From Capnocytophaga ochracea DSM 7271 (GTDB lineage Bacteria > Bacteroidota > Bacteroidia > Flavobacteriales > Flavobacteriaceae): DNA of 64,000 nt. A program made the position numbers and the translations under genes. The stretch is from contig NC_013162.1 of assembly GCF_000023285.1 (NCBI RefSeq), positions 1,218,501 to 1,282,500 on the forward strand, given 5' to 3'. Positions 33,127-42,400 of the stretch are shown in pieces. Position 1 is the stretch's first letter. Each line of letters opens with the position of its first letter. The notes beneath the pieces are model-generated. The model was not told where the DNA came from and did not search any database. It saw only the letters and a program-made list of their open reading frames with translations.

Positions 33127-33810
33127 ATGAATGTAAGATTTACTATACTCACTACCACAATGTTTGCCCTAATGGCTTGTAATAACCAGCAACAGGAAAT
33201 AGCTGTTGCCGAAGATGCTCTTGCTAACACTCAAAAAGCTGAGGAAGCACGCGATAAGAGCAACGAAAGAAATCCGTTTGGTGCGGGTGGGGCGAATTTT
33301 TCTAACAACGTATCGCTACCAGCTACACAGCAAGGAGCAAAGCTCAATCCGCCTCACGGAGAGCCAGGACACCGTTGTGATATAGCCGTGGGGGCTCCGC
33401 TACCCAACGACGGCAATGTGATAGCCCAAACGCAAACACAAGCACAGCCTGTGAGCAGTGCCGATGCTAAGCCCGTAGTTTCGGGAGGTATGCCACAAGT
33501 GCAACAGGTGCAGGTGGCACAACCTCAGACACAGCAAGGGGTGGCGACGAAGGGTCAGAAACTGAATCCGCCTCACGGGCAACCAGGGCACCGTTGTGAT
33601 ATACCGGTGGGCGCTCCGCTGAACAGTAAGCCTGTGAAACAACAAGCACCAGCTACGCCTAAAACGGTAGAGCAACAAATAGTTATCGACCCCAAAATGG
33701 CACAACAGCACACGGGGACTACTGAACCGGGTTTTTCAGGGAAGCCTAATCCGCCTCACGGGCAACCGGGACACCGCTGTGATATAGCGGTAGGAGCGAT
33801 ATTGCCATAA
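33127..33810 (+). CDS. lipoprotein with three NPPHGxPGHRCDIxVGAPL repeats
   Basis: The start at 33127 gives 227 residues and a lipoprotein signal (MNVRFTILTTTMFALMAC, Cys18); the earlier in-frame start lies before the promoter. Three near-identical repeats (about residues 73-92, 146-165 and 207-226) each contain PPHG, PGHRC and VGAPL or a close variant, separated by Gln/Val/Pro-rich linkers (QTQTQAQPVS, QVQQVQVAQPQ). Each repeat offers two His and one Cys, so metal or heme binding is possible. I recall the same motif at the end of other Flavobacteriia proteins of unknown function. pheA follows after 33 bases on the same strand. Function unknown. Confidence 0.8.
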   Translation: MNVRFTILTTTMFALMACNNQQQEIAVAEDALANTQKAEEARDKSNERNPFGAGGANFSNNVSLPATQQGAKLNPPHGEPGHRCDIAVGAPLPNDGNVIAQTQTQAQPVSSADAKPVVSGGMPQVQQVQVAQPQTQQGVATKGQKLNPPHGQPGHRCDIPVGAPLNSKPVKQQAPATPKTVEQQIVIDPKMAQQHTGTTEPGFSGKPNPPHGQPGHRCDIAVGAILP

Positions 33811-33843
33811 AAAGAGACGCAAGGGGTGATTTTTAATATGTAA

Positions 33844-34698
33844 ATGAGTGAAAAAATAGCAATACAGGGTATCAAAGGTTCGTTTCACTATCAGACGGCT
33901 GAGAGTTACTTTGGCAAAGACATAGAGGTGCTGGAATGTCGTACTTTTGATGCGATAGTGAAAGCACTGCTGAAAGGCGATGCTGACTGGGGCGTGATGG
34001 CTATTGAGAATAGCATTGCAGGAGCAATATTACCTAATTATGCGCTTATAGACCGCCATAACCTGCATATTACAGGGGAGCACTATATGAACATACAGCA
34101 CCACTTGATGGCGCTAGGAGGGCAACGCTTAGAGGATATTACTGAGGTGCATTCGCACTATATGGCACTGTTGCAGTGTAAGGATTTCTTTCACGATTAT
34201 CCTGATATACGACTGGTGGAATCTCCTGATACAGCTGAGGCAGCACGACAGATACACTTGCAACAACTCAAAGGTGTAGCGGCTATTGCTTCGGCATCGG
34301 CTTCTGAGCTCTACGGCTTGCCTATTATTGCGGAAAGCATACAAACCATTAAGCGTAATGCTACCCGCTTTGTGGTACTCAGAACTACTGATGCACACCT
34401 ACCCAAAAGAGGTATCAATAAGGCAACGCTTAAATTCCAAGTATATGACAAGAGTGGTAGTTTGGCAACGGTGCTGAACGTGTTACGCGATTACGATATG
34501 AATATGACTAAAATACAGTCGTTGCCTGTAATAGAGACTCCTTGGAAATACGCATTCTTTGTAGATGTGGTGTTTGATAGTTATGCCCGATACCAACAAG
34601 CGATACAACTTTTGGATATTATGACAGAAGAGCTAAAAGTATTAGGGGAATATGAAAATAGGTTGAACAGTGAGAGCTATTCAAAATCAATCATATAG
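33844..34698 (+). CDS. pheA: prephenate dehydratase
   Basis: Converts prephenate to phenylpyruvate in phenylalanine synthesis. The 284 residues contain the periplasmic-binding-like catalytic domain (IAIQGIKGSFHYQTAESYF, ADWGVMAIENSIAGAI with the conserved ENS, EVHSHYMALLQC, and TRFVVL with the conserved Thr-Arg-Phe near 180), then a C-terminal ACT domain (about 195-275: KATLKFQVYDKSGSLATVLN, PWKYAFFVDV), which normally binds phenylalanine for feedback inhibition. There is no chorismate mutase domain, so that step is elsewhere. Confidence 0.93.
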   Translation: MSEKIAIQGIKGSFHYQTAESYFGKDIEVLECRTFDAIVKALLKGDADWGVMAIENSIAGAILPNYALIDRHNLHITGEHYMNIQHHLMALGGQRLEDITEVHSHYMALLQCKDFFHDYPDIRLVESPDTAEAARQIHLQQLKGVAAIASASASELYGLPIIAESIQTIKRNATRFVVLRTTDAHLPKRGINKATLKFQVYDKSGSLATVLNVLRDYDMNMTKIQSLPVIETPWKYAFFVDVVFDSYARYQQAIQLLDIMTEELKVLGEYENRLNSESYSKSII

Positions 34699-34822
34699 AA
34701 AATAAATATAAAAAAACAGATTAAAAGATAGCTTCTATATCAAAAATATTGACTAATATTGACCGCGAAATTAATAATCAAAGGTTAGAGGTTAATGATA
34801 AATGACAAAAGACTAATTAGAA

Positions 34823-37036
34823 ATGGCGAATTATGAATTACAAAAGGTGGCTGTATTTAGACGCAATAGAGTGCACCAATACTTACATACCCAGCTTTTG
34901 TTGGCTTTATTTCTTAGCTTTTACTTGTTATCTGCACAGTCTATTTCTTTAGAGAATATCTGGACGCAACACGCTTTTTACCCCGAACGTATGTACAACT
35001 TGAAGGCACTGAAGAAAACCCCACAATATACAGTGCTCGAATATAACCGTGACAAACACATTCAGGAAATTAACCTTTACGACTTTGCAACGCTCAGCAA
35101 AGTACAAACACTCTTTGAAACTAATGAAAGAGTGAACAGGATTGAGAGCTATGAGTTTTCTCCTGATGAGAAAAAGCTCCTTATCGCTACCCGAAAAGAG
35201 GATATCTACCGACATTCGTTTATAGCTGATTATTTTCTGTACGACCTCGCCACTGGCGACCTTAAAAAAGTGAGCGATAAGCGCATACAAGTCCCCACTT
35301 TTTCGCCTAATGGTAAGCAATTGGCTTTTGTATACGAAAACAACTTGTATTTATACGACCTTACGACGGGTGCGGAAACCCAAATCACTACCGACGGACA
35401 GAAGAACGCTATCATTAACGGTACTGCTGATTGGGTGTACGAAGAAGAATTTGGGATTGTGCGATTGTTCGCTTGGAATGCTGATGGTACACAATTAGCA
35501 TTTATACGTTCAGATGAGCGCAAAGTACCTGAATTTTCAATGGACATCTACGGTTACGACCTCTATCCTACACCTTATACTTTCAAATATCCCAAAGCAG
35601 GGGAAGCTAATTCGGTGGTGAGTTTGCACATCTATACTGTGGCTGATAAATCGGTGGCTGAAATACCCTTGAAAGCCTATTATATCCCACGTTTGCAATG
35701 GACAAACGACCCTCATAAGCTGACGGTACAAACTCTCAATCGCCACCAAAACGATTGGCAACTCTTGCAAGTGAATAGCCAGACGAAGGCAACGACTTCC
35801 TTAGTGAAGGAAACTAGCGCGACTTATGTAAGCATCAACAAGGAGATACTATTTTTACCCGATAATAGCTTTATTTACCAATCGGAACAAGACGGGCATA
35901 ACCATTTTTACTATTGTAATGCCAAAGGGAAATTAGTACGCCAGCTCACACGTGGCAATTGGGAAGTAACCGATTGCTATGGCTATGATCCTAAAACCCA
36001 GCAGTTGTTCTACCAATCTACCCAGACGGGCTCTACCCGCCGAGGGCTCTATGCGGTAAACCTCAAAGGCAAAGCCCCTCGCGCGCTTTCTACTGAGGCA
36101 GGAACAAACAAAGGCACATTCAGTGGCGATTATACAATGTATATTCACGCTTTTGCCAATGCCACTACGCCTCCACGCTATACGCTAAACGATACCAAAA
36201 GTGGTAAACAACTCAAAGAAATCGTTACCAATGCCGAATACGCTCAGCGATTAAAAGCCTATAATTTGCCCGAAAAAGAGTTTATGGAACTGAAAACTGC
36301 TAAGGGTACTTTCAACGCTTATATGCTCAAACCTAAGGATTTCGACCCTAAAAAGCAATACCCCCTCTTGATGTACCAATACTCAGGACCAGGTTCACAA
36401 GAAGTAGCTGACCAATGGTGGGATATGAACGACTTTTGGCACGCAATGCTCACCCAAAAAGGATATATAGTGCTATGTGTAGACGGCAGGGGCACAGGTT
36501 ACAAAGGAGCAGATTTTAAGAAATGCACTTATCAGCAACTGGGTAAATACGAAGTTGAAGACCAAGCAGAAGTCGCTCAGCTCGTAGGGGCTTATCCTTA
36601 TATAGACAAGAGCAGAATAGGCATTTGGGGTTGGAGTTTTGGAGGTTTTATGTCGTCTAACTGTCTGTTTCAAAAAGGCGATATATTTAAAATGGCGATA
36701 GCAGTAGCCCCTGTTACCAATTGGCGTTTTTACGATACTATTTACACCGAGCGTTTTATGCGTACCCCCCAAGAGAACGCAAGAGGTTACGACGAAAATT
36801 CACCGTTGTTTCACGCTGCCAAACTTAAAGGTAAATACTTGCTCATTCACGGTAGTGCCGACGACAATGTACACGTGCAAAACGCAATGGTACTCATCAA
36901 TACCTTGGTGAGTTTGCAAAAAGATTTTGATTGGTTAATTTACCCCGATAAGAATCACGGTATTTACGACAACACAGGTAGCACACGCTATCAGTTATAT
37001 ACAAAAATGACGAATTTTATCATAGAAAATTTATAA
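34823..37036 (+). CDS. dipeptidyl peptidase IV (family S9B)
   Basis: DPP IV cuts X-Pro or X-Ala dipeptides from peptide N-termini. The 737 residues start with a membrane/signal segment (LLLALFLSFYLLSAQ, 24-39), so it is periplasmic or surface-bound. Residues 50-470 are the beta-propeller (SPDEKKLLIATRKEDIYRH, the DWVYEEEF motif whose Glu pair binds the substrate N-terminus). The catalytic alpha/beta-hydrolase domain has Ser605 in GWSFGGFMSS, Asp in GSADDNVH (680-681) and His712 in KNHGIY. The following gene is a POT di/tripeptide transporter, so the pair likely releases and imports dipeptides, a common food source for oral Flavobacteriaceae. Confidence 0.95.
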   Translation: MANYELQKVAVFRRNRVHQYLHTQLLLALFLSFYLLSAQSISLENIWTQHAFYPERMYNLKALKKTPQYTVLEYNRDKHIQEINLYDFATLSKVQTLFETNERVNRIESYEFSPDEKKLLIATRKEDIYRHSFIADYFLYDLATGDLKKVSDKRIQVPTFSPNGKQLAFVYENNLYLYDLTTGAETQITTDGQKNAIINGTADWVYEEEFGIVRLFAWNADGTQLAFIRSDERKVPEFSMDIYGYDLYPTPYTFKYPKAGEANSVVSLHIYTVADKSVAEIPLKAYYIPRLQWTNDPHKLTVQTLNRHQNDWQLLQVNSQTKATTSLVKETSATYVSINKEILFLPDNSFIYQSEQDGHNHFYYCNAKGKLVRQLTRGNWEVTDCYGYDPKTQQLFYQSTQTGSTRRGLYAVNLKGKAPRALSTEAGTNKGTFSGDYTMYIHAFANATTPPRYTLNDTKSGKQLKEIVTNAEYAQRLKAYNLPEKEFMELKTAKGTFNAYMLKPKDFDPKKQYPLLMYQYSGPGSQEVADQWWDMNDFWHAMLTQKGYIVLCVDGRGTGYKGADFKKCTYQQLGKYEVEDQAEVAQLVGAYPYIDKSRIGIWGWSFGGFMSSNCLFQKGDIFKMAIAVAPVTNWRFYDTIYTERFMRTPQENARGYDENSPLFHAAKLKGKYLLIHGSADDNVHVQNAMVLINTLVSLQKDFDWLIYPDKNHGIYDNTGSTRYQLYTKMTNFIIENL

Positions 37037-37151
37037 ACAAAGCCCCCGTCCCCCCGAAGGGGGACAATCTGTAAAAGAAAAACTTTACTGGATTAAAAAT
37101 ATTTAATGTAGAATTTTAATTTATAAACAAACTTTTTAATTTATTAAATAA

Positions 37152-38555
37152 ATGGATACAAACGTAGAAAATGCGAAAAAGAAGCACCCTAAGGGGCTTT
37201 ATTTGGTGTTCCTAACAGGTATGTGGGAGCGTTTCAGTTACTATGGAATGCGTGGTATTTTGATGTTATACCTCACCAAGACGTGGCTTGAAGGCGGTTT
37301 GGCTTTCGATAAAGCTACAGCGAGTCTTATCTATGGCTTTGCCACAGGACTTACCTATTTCACCCCGCTAATTGGCGGTTGGATAGCCGATAACTTTTTA
37401 GGACAACGCAGGGCAGTATTGTTAGGGGGACTCATAATGTTCTTCGGTGAGTTTGCGTTGTTCTCTATAAACACTCACTTTGGCTTATATTTAGGGCTAT
37501 TTTTGTTGATTATAGGTAACGGGTTCTTCAAACCGAATATTTCAGCCTTGGTAGGAGGACTCTATGAATCAGGTGATAAACGTTTAGACTCGGCTTTCTC
37601 GATTTTCTATATGGGTATTAACTTAGGGGCTTTCTTAGCACCACTCATTACTGGATTCCTTACTGATAACATCTTTGCTACTCACGGTGTAGATGCACAA
37701 GGAAAAGAAATAATCCTTTCTTACGGTTATAGATATGGATTCTTGGCAGCTGCTATCGGTATGCTTATAGGAGAGTTGATATTTGTTTTCTTTGCACAGA
37801 AATACTTAGGCGACCTTGGATTGCAACCAAAAGGTGGTAAGAAAAAAGTACAAGAACTTTCGGAAGCCGAAGTGCAAAAACCACTTACCAAAGAAGAAAA
37901 AGAGCGCATTGCTGTTATCTTTATTTATTTCTTCTTTGCCATCTTCTTTTTTGCAGGATTTGAGCAAGCGGGCTCTTCGCTTACCCTTTATACCGATAAC
38001 TATATCAACAGGACGGTGATGGGCTTTGAAATTCCTACTGCTTGGTTCCAATCAGTAAACCCATTGTTTATTGTATTGTTAGCACCGGTATTTGCATCGT
38101 TTTGGGGTACTAAAATGGGACAACGTCTCACTACTCCGTTTAAAATGGGAATGGGAATGATACTCTTAGGGGTAGGGTTCTTCTTTATGCTTGGCGCTGT
38201 TTACGAGCGCGGTGGCTCTATAGGGGTAGACCCTAAAGATATAGCAGTGAAAGCGAGCTTAGCTTGGTTGGTGCTTACTTACCTTACTCATACCATTGGT
38301 GAGTTGTGTTTATCACCCGTAGGACTTTCTACGGTTACAAAACTTTCACCTCCGCGTTTAGCAGGACTTATGATGGGTGTTTGGATGATGGCTGCTTTCT
38401 TCGCCAATGCAGCAGGAGGAGTGATTGCTTCTTACGTAGAGAAACTTGGGGCAAGTGTAGTATTTGCTGCGGTTTCAGGATTTGTAATCCTCTGTGGTTT
38501 AGGAATGATACTCCTTAACAAGAAACTTCAAGCGATGATGCACGGAGTAAAATAG
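37152..38555 (+). CDS. POT family proton-coupled di/tripeptide transporter
   Basis: This 467-residue inner-membrane protein has about 12-14 helices. The POT signature lies at the start (FLTGMWERFSYYGMRGIL, the ExxERFxYYG proton-coupling motif), followed by GGWIADNFLGQRRAVLLGG (MFS loop motif) and GNGFFKPNISALVG with FSIFYMGINLGAFLAP (the second POT signature). It imports di- and tripeptides with protons. It follows DPP IV by 115 bases and ends in a strong terminator. Confidence 0.95.
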   Translation: MDTNVENAKKKHPKGLYLVFLTGMWERFSYYGMRGILMLYLTKTWLEGGLAFDKATASLIYGFATGLTYFTPLIGGWIADNFLGQRRAVLLGGLIMFFGEFALFSINTHFGLYLGLFLLIIGNGFFKPNISALVGGLYESGDKRLDSAFSIFYMGINLGAFLAPLITGFLTDNIFATHGVDAQGKEIILSYGYRYGFLAAAIGMLIGELIFVFFAQKYLGDLGLQPKGGKKKVQELSEAEVQKPLTKEEKERIAVIFIYFFFAIFFFAGFEQAGSSLTLYTDNYINRTVMGFEIPTAWFQSVNPLFIVLLAPVFASFWGTKMGQRLTTPFKMGMGMILLGVGFFFMLGAVYERGGSIGVDPKDIAVKASLAWLVLTYLTHTIGELCLSPVGLSTVTKLSPPRLAGLMMGVWMMAAFFANAAGGVIASYVEKLGASVVFAAVSGFVILCGLGMILLNKKLQAMMHGVK

Positions 38556-38606
38556 TGCGAGCGTGTGAGCCACATAGACGCGTACGAACCGTATAAGTTA
38601 TATAAT

Positions 38607-38640
38607 AAAGGCTGTCCTAAAATAGGACAGCCTTTTTTTG
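38607..38640 (+). terminator. terminator after the POT transporter gene
   Basis: GGCTGTCCT (38610-38618) pairs with AGGACAGCC (38624-38632), 5-base loop, followed by seven T. Confidence 0.95.
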
Positions 38641-38973
38641 TTGTATATATTCGGAGTATCGGACGATTCGGACTTGTTGGACGGAGGTAAGACGAGATAG
38701 AAGGCTTTATTTGGGAGCGCTGAGGAAATAGAAAGATATCGGAAAAGAACGGAAGAAGGGAGGGAGGGTTTTGATGAAAAAAGGGTGTAAGGAGGGTGGG
38801 GTTAGCTTATAGAGAGCTTATAGGAAGCTTATACGAATCTTGGACGATTGGTATAGAAAGGGTATGTAAGTAGTTGGTAGTGAATAGTTAAAGGAGAAGG
38901 ATTAGGAGGTGATAAACGAGAAGAAAAACGAAAGTAAAACAAAGGGCGGTGAGATGTGTCCTGAAAATTGTTT
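38641..38973. other. intergenic region with R1 copy 4
   Basis: Contains a TTGTTGGAC-type short repeat word, R1 copy 4 and AT-rich DNA; no gene. Confidence 0.6.
38715..38878 (+). repeat. dispersed repeat R1, copy 4 (3' truncated)
   Basis: Forward copy with the AGCTTATAG units at about 38803-38835 and ATCTTGGACGATTGGTATAG, but it stops after GGGTATGTAA and lacks the GGGGTTTCGAGGCGAAAG end. Confidence 0.85.
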
Positions 38974-39004
38974 TTTGGTATTGTGTGTTATTTTTGTATT
39001 TTTG
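38974..39004 (+). promoter_or_regulatory. promoter of the lipoprotein/two-barrel operon
   Basis: TTTG (38974-38977), 19 bases, TATTTTTG (38997-39004), 24 bases before the ATG at 39029. Confidence 0.65.
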
Positions 39005-39028
39005 CACCGAAATAAAAGAAGATGTTAT

Positions 39029-40576
39029 ATGAAAAGAATTTTTTTAAGTACAATTTTGCTGTCATTTATCATTACTGGCTGTAAGAAAGATAATGACACA
39101 TTTGTAGAAGACCAAAAAAACGAAGAGCCACAACAAACTCTTGTAACCGATGGGGTAGTTGGAGGACGTTACCAGTTTTCTTCTTCTGAGAGTTTATCTA
39201 AAATGATGGGAGAATTGAGAAATGATGAAGAGCTTTTAGAAAAAAAGATGAAAGAACTTTATTTAAAAGGGTTTCGTCCTAAATATCCTATAGGGGATAT
39301 AGAAAATGACCCTGAACTCATAAAACTTTATGAAGGAAGACCAGATACGGTTGATGATGAAACAGAAGAGGAGAAAGAGGAAGAAAATATGATTTCTGAC
39401 CCTCTTTTAGCTTCTTTTATTGATGAAAATAATGAAATAGTTGTAAAAGACACTTTATACAAGTTTACTACAAGAGGAGTTTTTTCTTCTCATCTAAAGG
39501 ATTCTCTTAAACTTAAAAACTATCTAAAAGATCGTCAACCTCAACTTTCAGCTGAGGAATTATTAAAACTTCGGGAGACTGCTTCTGGAAAACAGCAAGT
39601 AGCAGACGGGGTATACAGATTTATAGCTCCTATCTCTGAATTAGAGAGAAACAATATTAAAGAAGAGCAAAAAAGAATAGCAAACTTAACGCCAGCTAAT
39701 GAATTACAACCTATTATTGATGGATTGCCTATAACAAGAGGAGATAGAAATTGGTTTCTTCATAGAATATTTGGAGAAAGTAGAGTCGCAACAGAGCATT
39801 TTGACAGAAGACATCGTGTGAAAATAGAATTTTTTAATCAAAACTACGGATTTTATAAGTCAGTAGGTATTTCAGTAAGAAATCAAACACGTCGCTTTAG
39901 GATATGGTGGGCATCAAAGGCTAATGAAGTAGTTTTAGGAATTAATTATATTTATATGACATACAAAATGCCTACAGCCCCTCTTAAAGAGTTACAAGCG
40001 GCTAAGGATGAAAATGAGTTTATTATACTTGCTTACAAAGGAGATTTTTACTTTCACGCACAAAATAATTATTTAAAATCAACTTTTAAAGTAGAGGAAG
40101 CAAAACTTCCTTTTATAAAATATAATAATGAAAAATTACTTACAATTTATATTCCAAGTGTCGCTGGGTATAAAATAGACTATGAAAAAGAGCTTTTTGT
40201 ATCAGATTTATTGTCACAAAAAAATATTGCAACACTCTATAAAATGGGTTTTGATTTTCTGAGAAATATAGGTTCAAAAGATAAAGAGTTTGCTGTGGTT
40301 AGAACCCCTCAGTTTGAAGATGAAATAGAAGCAATGTATTTTGCAGAACGTTACCAAGGTGAGAATACAAATAAGAAAAAAATACATCTAAGCACTGACT
40401 ATGGATTTCTTCTTACCTTTACAAGTTCTGTTGACAAGAAGGGAGGTAAATGGTATAACAATTTTGGAGTAAAACCTCCCGAATTAAGAGAATATAAGAC
40501 TGTAAAATATGATTTTTACGGTATGGCAAGAGTAGGAGGTACTTGGAGAGGTGTGAGAATGGTTTATGAAAAATAA
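39029..40576 (+). CDS. large lipoprotein of unknown function
   Basis: The start at 39029 gives 515 residues with signal MKRIFLSTILLSFIITGC (Cys18). An acidic segment follows (DTVDDETEEEKEEENM, about 105-120), then helical parts and a central aromatic part (RNWFLHRIFGESR, HRVKIEFFNQNYGFYKSVGI). No known domain is recognised. Base use is more AT-rich than in neighbours, with many AGA, AAA and TTT codons. It has its own promoter, and two paralogous barrel genes follow at 12 and 17 bases, so the three likely work together at the outer membrane. The real role is unknown. Confidence 0.75.
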   Translation: MKRIFLSTILLSFIITGCKKDNDTFVEDQKNEEPQQTLVTDGVVGGRYQFSSSESLSKMMGELRNDEELLEKKMKELYLKGFRPKYPIGDIENDPELIKLYEGRPDTVDDETEEEKEEENMISDPLLASFIDENNEIVVKDTLYKFTTRGVFSSHLKDSLKLKNYLKDRQPQLSAEELLKLRETASGKQQVADGVYRFIAPISELERNNIKEEQKRIANLTPANELQPIIDGLPITRGDRNWFLHRIFGESRVATEHFDRRHRVKIEFFNQNYGFYKSVGISVRNQTRRFRIWWASKANEVVLGINYIYMTYKMPTAPLKELQAAKDENEFIILAYKGDFYFHAQNNYLKSTFKVEEAKLPFIKYNNEKLLTIYIPSVAGYKIDYEKELFVSDLLSQKNIATLYKMGFDFLRNIGSKDKEFAVVRTPQFEDEIEAMYFAERYQGENTNKKKIHLSTDYGFLLTFTSSVDKKGGKWYNNFGVKPPELREYKTVKYDFYGMARVGGTWRGVRMVYEK

Positions 40577-40588
40577 AAAGAGATTATT

Positions 40589-41173
40589 ATGAGAAAAATA
40601 GTTTATATAATATTTTTTTTAGTACTTCCATATTTAGTAAAAGGACAAAATCTTGAAGACAAACGTTGGTTTTCACAAGCTGAGGTAAACCTTACGGTAC
40701 CCAATAAAGATAAATCTATTTATTCTTTTAATACAAAGACAGCAAATATAAAAGGAAATGAAGATATTGTATTAAAAACAAAAGTAATATATTCCACGGA
40801 TTTTTCTATGAATTATTTACTCTTTGAGAGATTTAGCATAGGAGCATTAACAGGGATAAATCATTTCAGAAATCCTATTGCTACAGCTTTAAAATTAGGA
40901 GGTGTCATACGATATGAGCTTATTGAAGACTCTTTTGGGTATGTCTTTGCTCAGTTTTCTGGTTTTTTTCCTTTACATAACGTAAAAATTTCAACAGGAG
41001 AGGCAAAGATAGGATTGAGTATACCTCTTCTTGTTGAAGAATCATACAGTGTCGGGGTTATTCTACACGCTTCTTATACAAGTTTTACCCCTGCTAAACC
41101 CTTATTTGCTGATGAAACACCGGACTTAGTAGAGTATCGCGGAGTCGGTTTTGGCTTTGGGATACGGTTTTAA
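40589..41173 (+). CDS. outer-membrane beta-barrel-like protein, first of a tandem pair
   Basis: This 194-residue protein has a signal peptide (MRKIVYIIFFLVLPYLVKG) and then RWFSQAEVNLTVPNKDKSIYS, a GINHFRNPIATALKLGG segment, LIEDSFGYVFAQFSGFFPL, GEAKIGLSIPLLVE and a C-terminal strand EYRGVGFGFGIRF ending in Phe as outer-membrane barrels do. It is a clear paralog of the next gene. It is as AT-rich as the lipoprotein gene before it. Function unknown. Confidence 0.75.
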   Translation: MRKIVYIIFFLVLPYLVKGQNLEDKRWFSQAEVNLTVPNKDKSIYSFNTKTANIKGNEDIVLKTKVIYSTDFSMNYLLFERFSIGALTGINHFRNPIATALKLGGVIRYELIEDSFGYVFAQFSGFFPLHNVKISTGEAKIGLSIPLLVEESYSVGVILHASYTSFTPAKPLFADETPDLVEYRGVGFGFGIRF

Positions 41174-41190
41174 AACTTAATAATTATAGA

Positions 41191-41844
41191 ATGAAAGAAA
41201 TACTTTATATAATACCTTTTTTTGCTGTGGGATTGGCTACGGCACAGGAAAATATGGAAAGCACATCGGTTATAGGAAATGTAAGCACGGAAACTATAAC
41301 GCAAGTAGTGCCTGAGAAAGAAAGTAGGTGGTTTTATCAAGGGGAATTAAGTTTTACTTTTCCTCGAAATGGTGGCGCAAAATACTCTTATAGCTGGTTA
41401 AACTCTCGTACGAATTTGTATGAAGGCGACGAGGCATTACTAACTGAGAAGCCTATTATCTCAAGTGATTTTACAGTAAATTACCGCTTGTTTAGGATAT
41501 TGAGTGTAGGGGCTGTGGGAGGCTTTACACATTTTCAAAACCCTGTAGCCTCAGGATTAAAATTGGGTAGTATACTCCGTTTGAACCCTGTGAAGAATTA
41601 TCAGGGAAATATTTTTGTTCAAGTAGCTGGCTTTTTGCCTTTGAGCACCCTAGTAAAACCATCTATGGGGGAAGTGAAGGTGGGGCTGTCCATTCCGTTT
41701 TTAGTGAGAAACAAGTATAGTATGTTTTTATCGGCTTATACTTCTTACACGAGTTTTGACGTAGCAGAACCTCTCCTTTGGAGTGAAACTCCTGAGATGA
41801 TGGAGTATAGAGGGATAGGGTTTAGCTTTGGAGTGCGGTTTTGA
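41191..41844 (+). CDS. outer-membrane beta-barrel-like protein, second of a tandem pair
   Basis: This 217-residue protein has a signal peptide (MKEILYIIPFFAVGLATA) and repeats the layout of its neighbour: RWFYQGELSFTFPRNGGAKYS, GGFTHFQNPVASGLKLGS, VQVAGFLPLSTLVKP, GEVKVGLSIPFLV and EYRGIGFSFGVRF at the end. It has an extra N-terminal Thr/Val-rich stretch (residues 20-45). Its base use is closer to the genome average than that of the first copy. Function unknown. Confidence 0.75.
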   Translation: MKEILYIIPFFAVGLATAQENMESTSVIGNVSTETITQVVPEKESRWFYQGELSFTFPRNGGAKYSYSWLNSRTNLYEGDEALLTEKPIISSDFTVNYRLFRILSVGAVGGFTHFQNPVASGLKLGSILRLNPVKNYQGNIFVQVAGFLPLSTLVKPSMGEVKVGLSIPFLVRNKYSMFLSAYTSYTSFDVAEPLLWSETPEMMEYRGIGFSFGVRF

Positions 41845-41884
41845 TAGTAGAAGAAGCTATCGTGTTAAAATTATCAATGGTTAA

Positions 41885-41914
41885 TTGCTAATTGTGAATT
41901 GTTTTGTATCTTTG
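41885..41914 (+). promoter_or_regulatory. promoter of the IPExxxVDY-pyk pair
   Basis: TTG (41885-41887), 19 bases, TATCTTTG (41907-41914). The ATG at 41933 follows by 18 bases, so the leader is very short. Confidence 0.7.
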
Positions 41915-41932
41915 CACCCGAAATGAGTGGTT

Positions 41933-42400
41933 ATGGCAAAACTGAAGCTATCGACAGAGTTTTTTTGCGATTATAAACTTATCGCTCTTCACACCCATTT
42001 GGAAGACTATCAGCTGGCGTATTTTTTAAATAAAACGCTACATTTGCAGTTGGCTAAGACAAAAGGAAAGGCTTGTTTGACGATGCCTTCGGGAGAACAG
42101 TTTTCTTATTATACTTGGGAGGACACCTCTGCGGATATTATTTGGCATTGTATAGCTAACAAATTGCAAGACACACAAACTCCTACTGCTGTGGTTACCC
42201 TTTTTGAAGAACTGCCACAGGTGCAATATTTGGTTGAGAACGAAAAGAAGGTGGATTACTTTTTGAAGATAGATACTGAAGGGCGGCTGGATATACCGAA
42301 AATTTTAAATCGGCTTCGTGAAGTGCCTGCCACTACCGCACGAGAAATAGCAATTGATACCCTAGATAAAAAATATAAATTGATTTTTCAAGAATGTTAA
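41933..42400 (+). CDS. IPExxxVDY family protein
   Basis: This family of about 155-165 residues is found in Flavobacteriia next to pyruvate kinase. Here it has 155 residues from the ATG at 41933; an in-frame GTG two codons earlier is also possible. The conserved LEDYQLAYFLNKTLHLQL near 20-38 and VENEKKVDYFLKI near 102-114, the site of the name motif, are clear, though the motif reads VENEKKVDY with Val in place of Ile-Pro. The stop overlaps the pyk start by 7 bases. Function is unknown; the constant link to pyk suggests a role near that enzyme. Confidence 0.85.
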   Translation: MAKLKLSTEFFCDYKLIALHTHLEDYQLAYFLNKTLHLQLAKTKGKACLTMPSGEQFSYYTWEDTSADIIWHCIANKLQDTQTPTAVVTLFEELPQVQYLVENEKKVDYFLKIDTEGRLDIPKILNRLREVPATTAREIAIDTLDKKYKLIFQEC

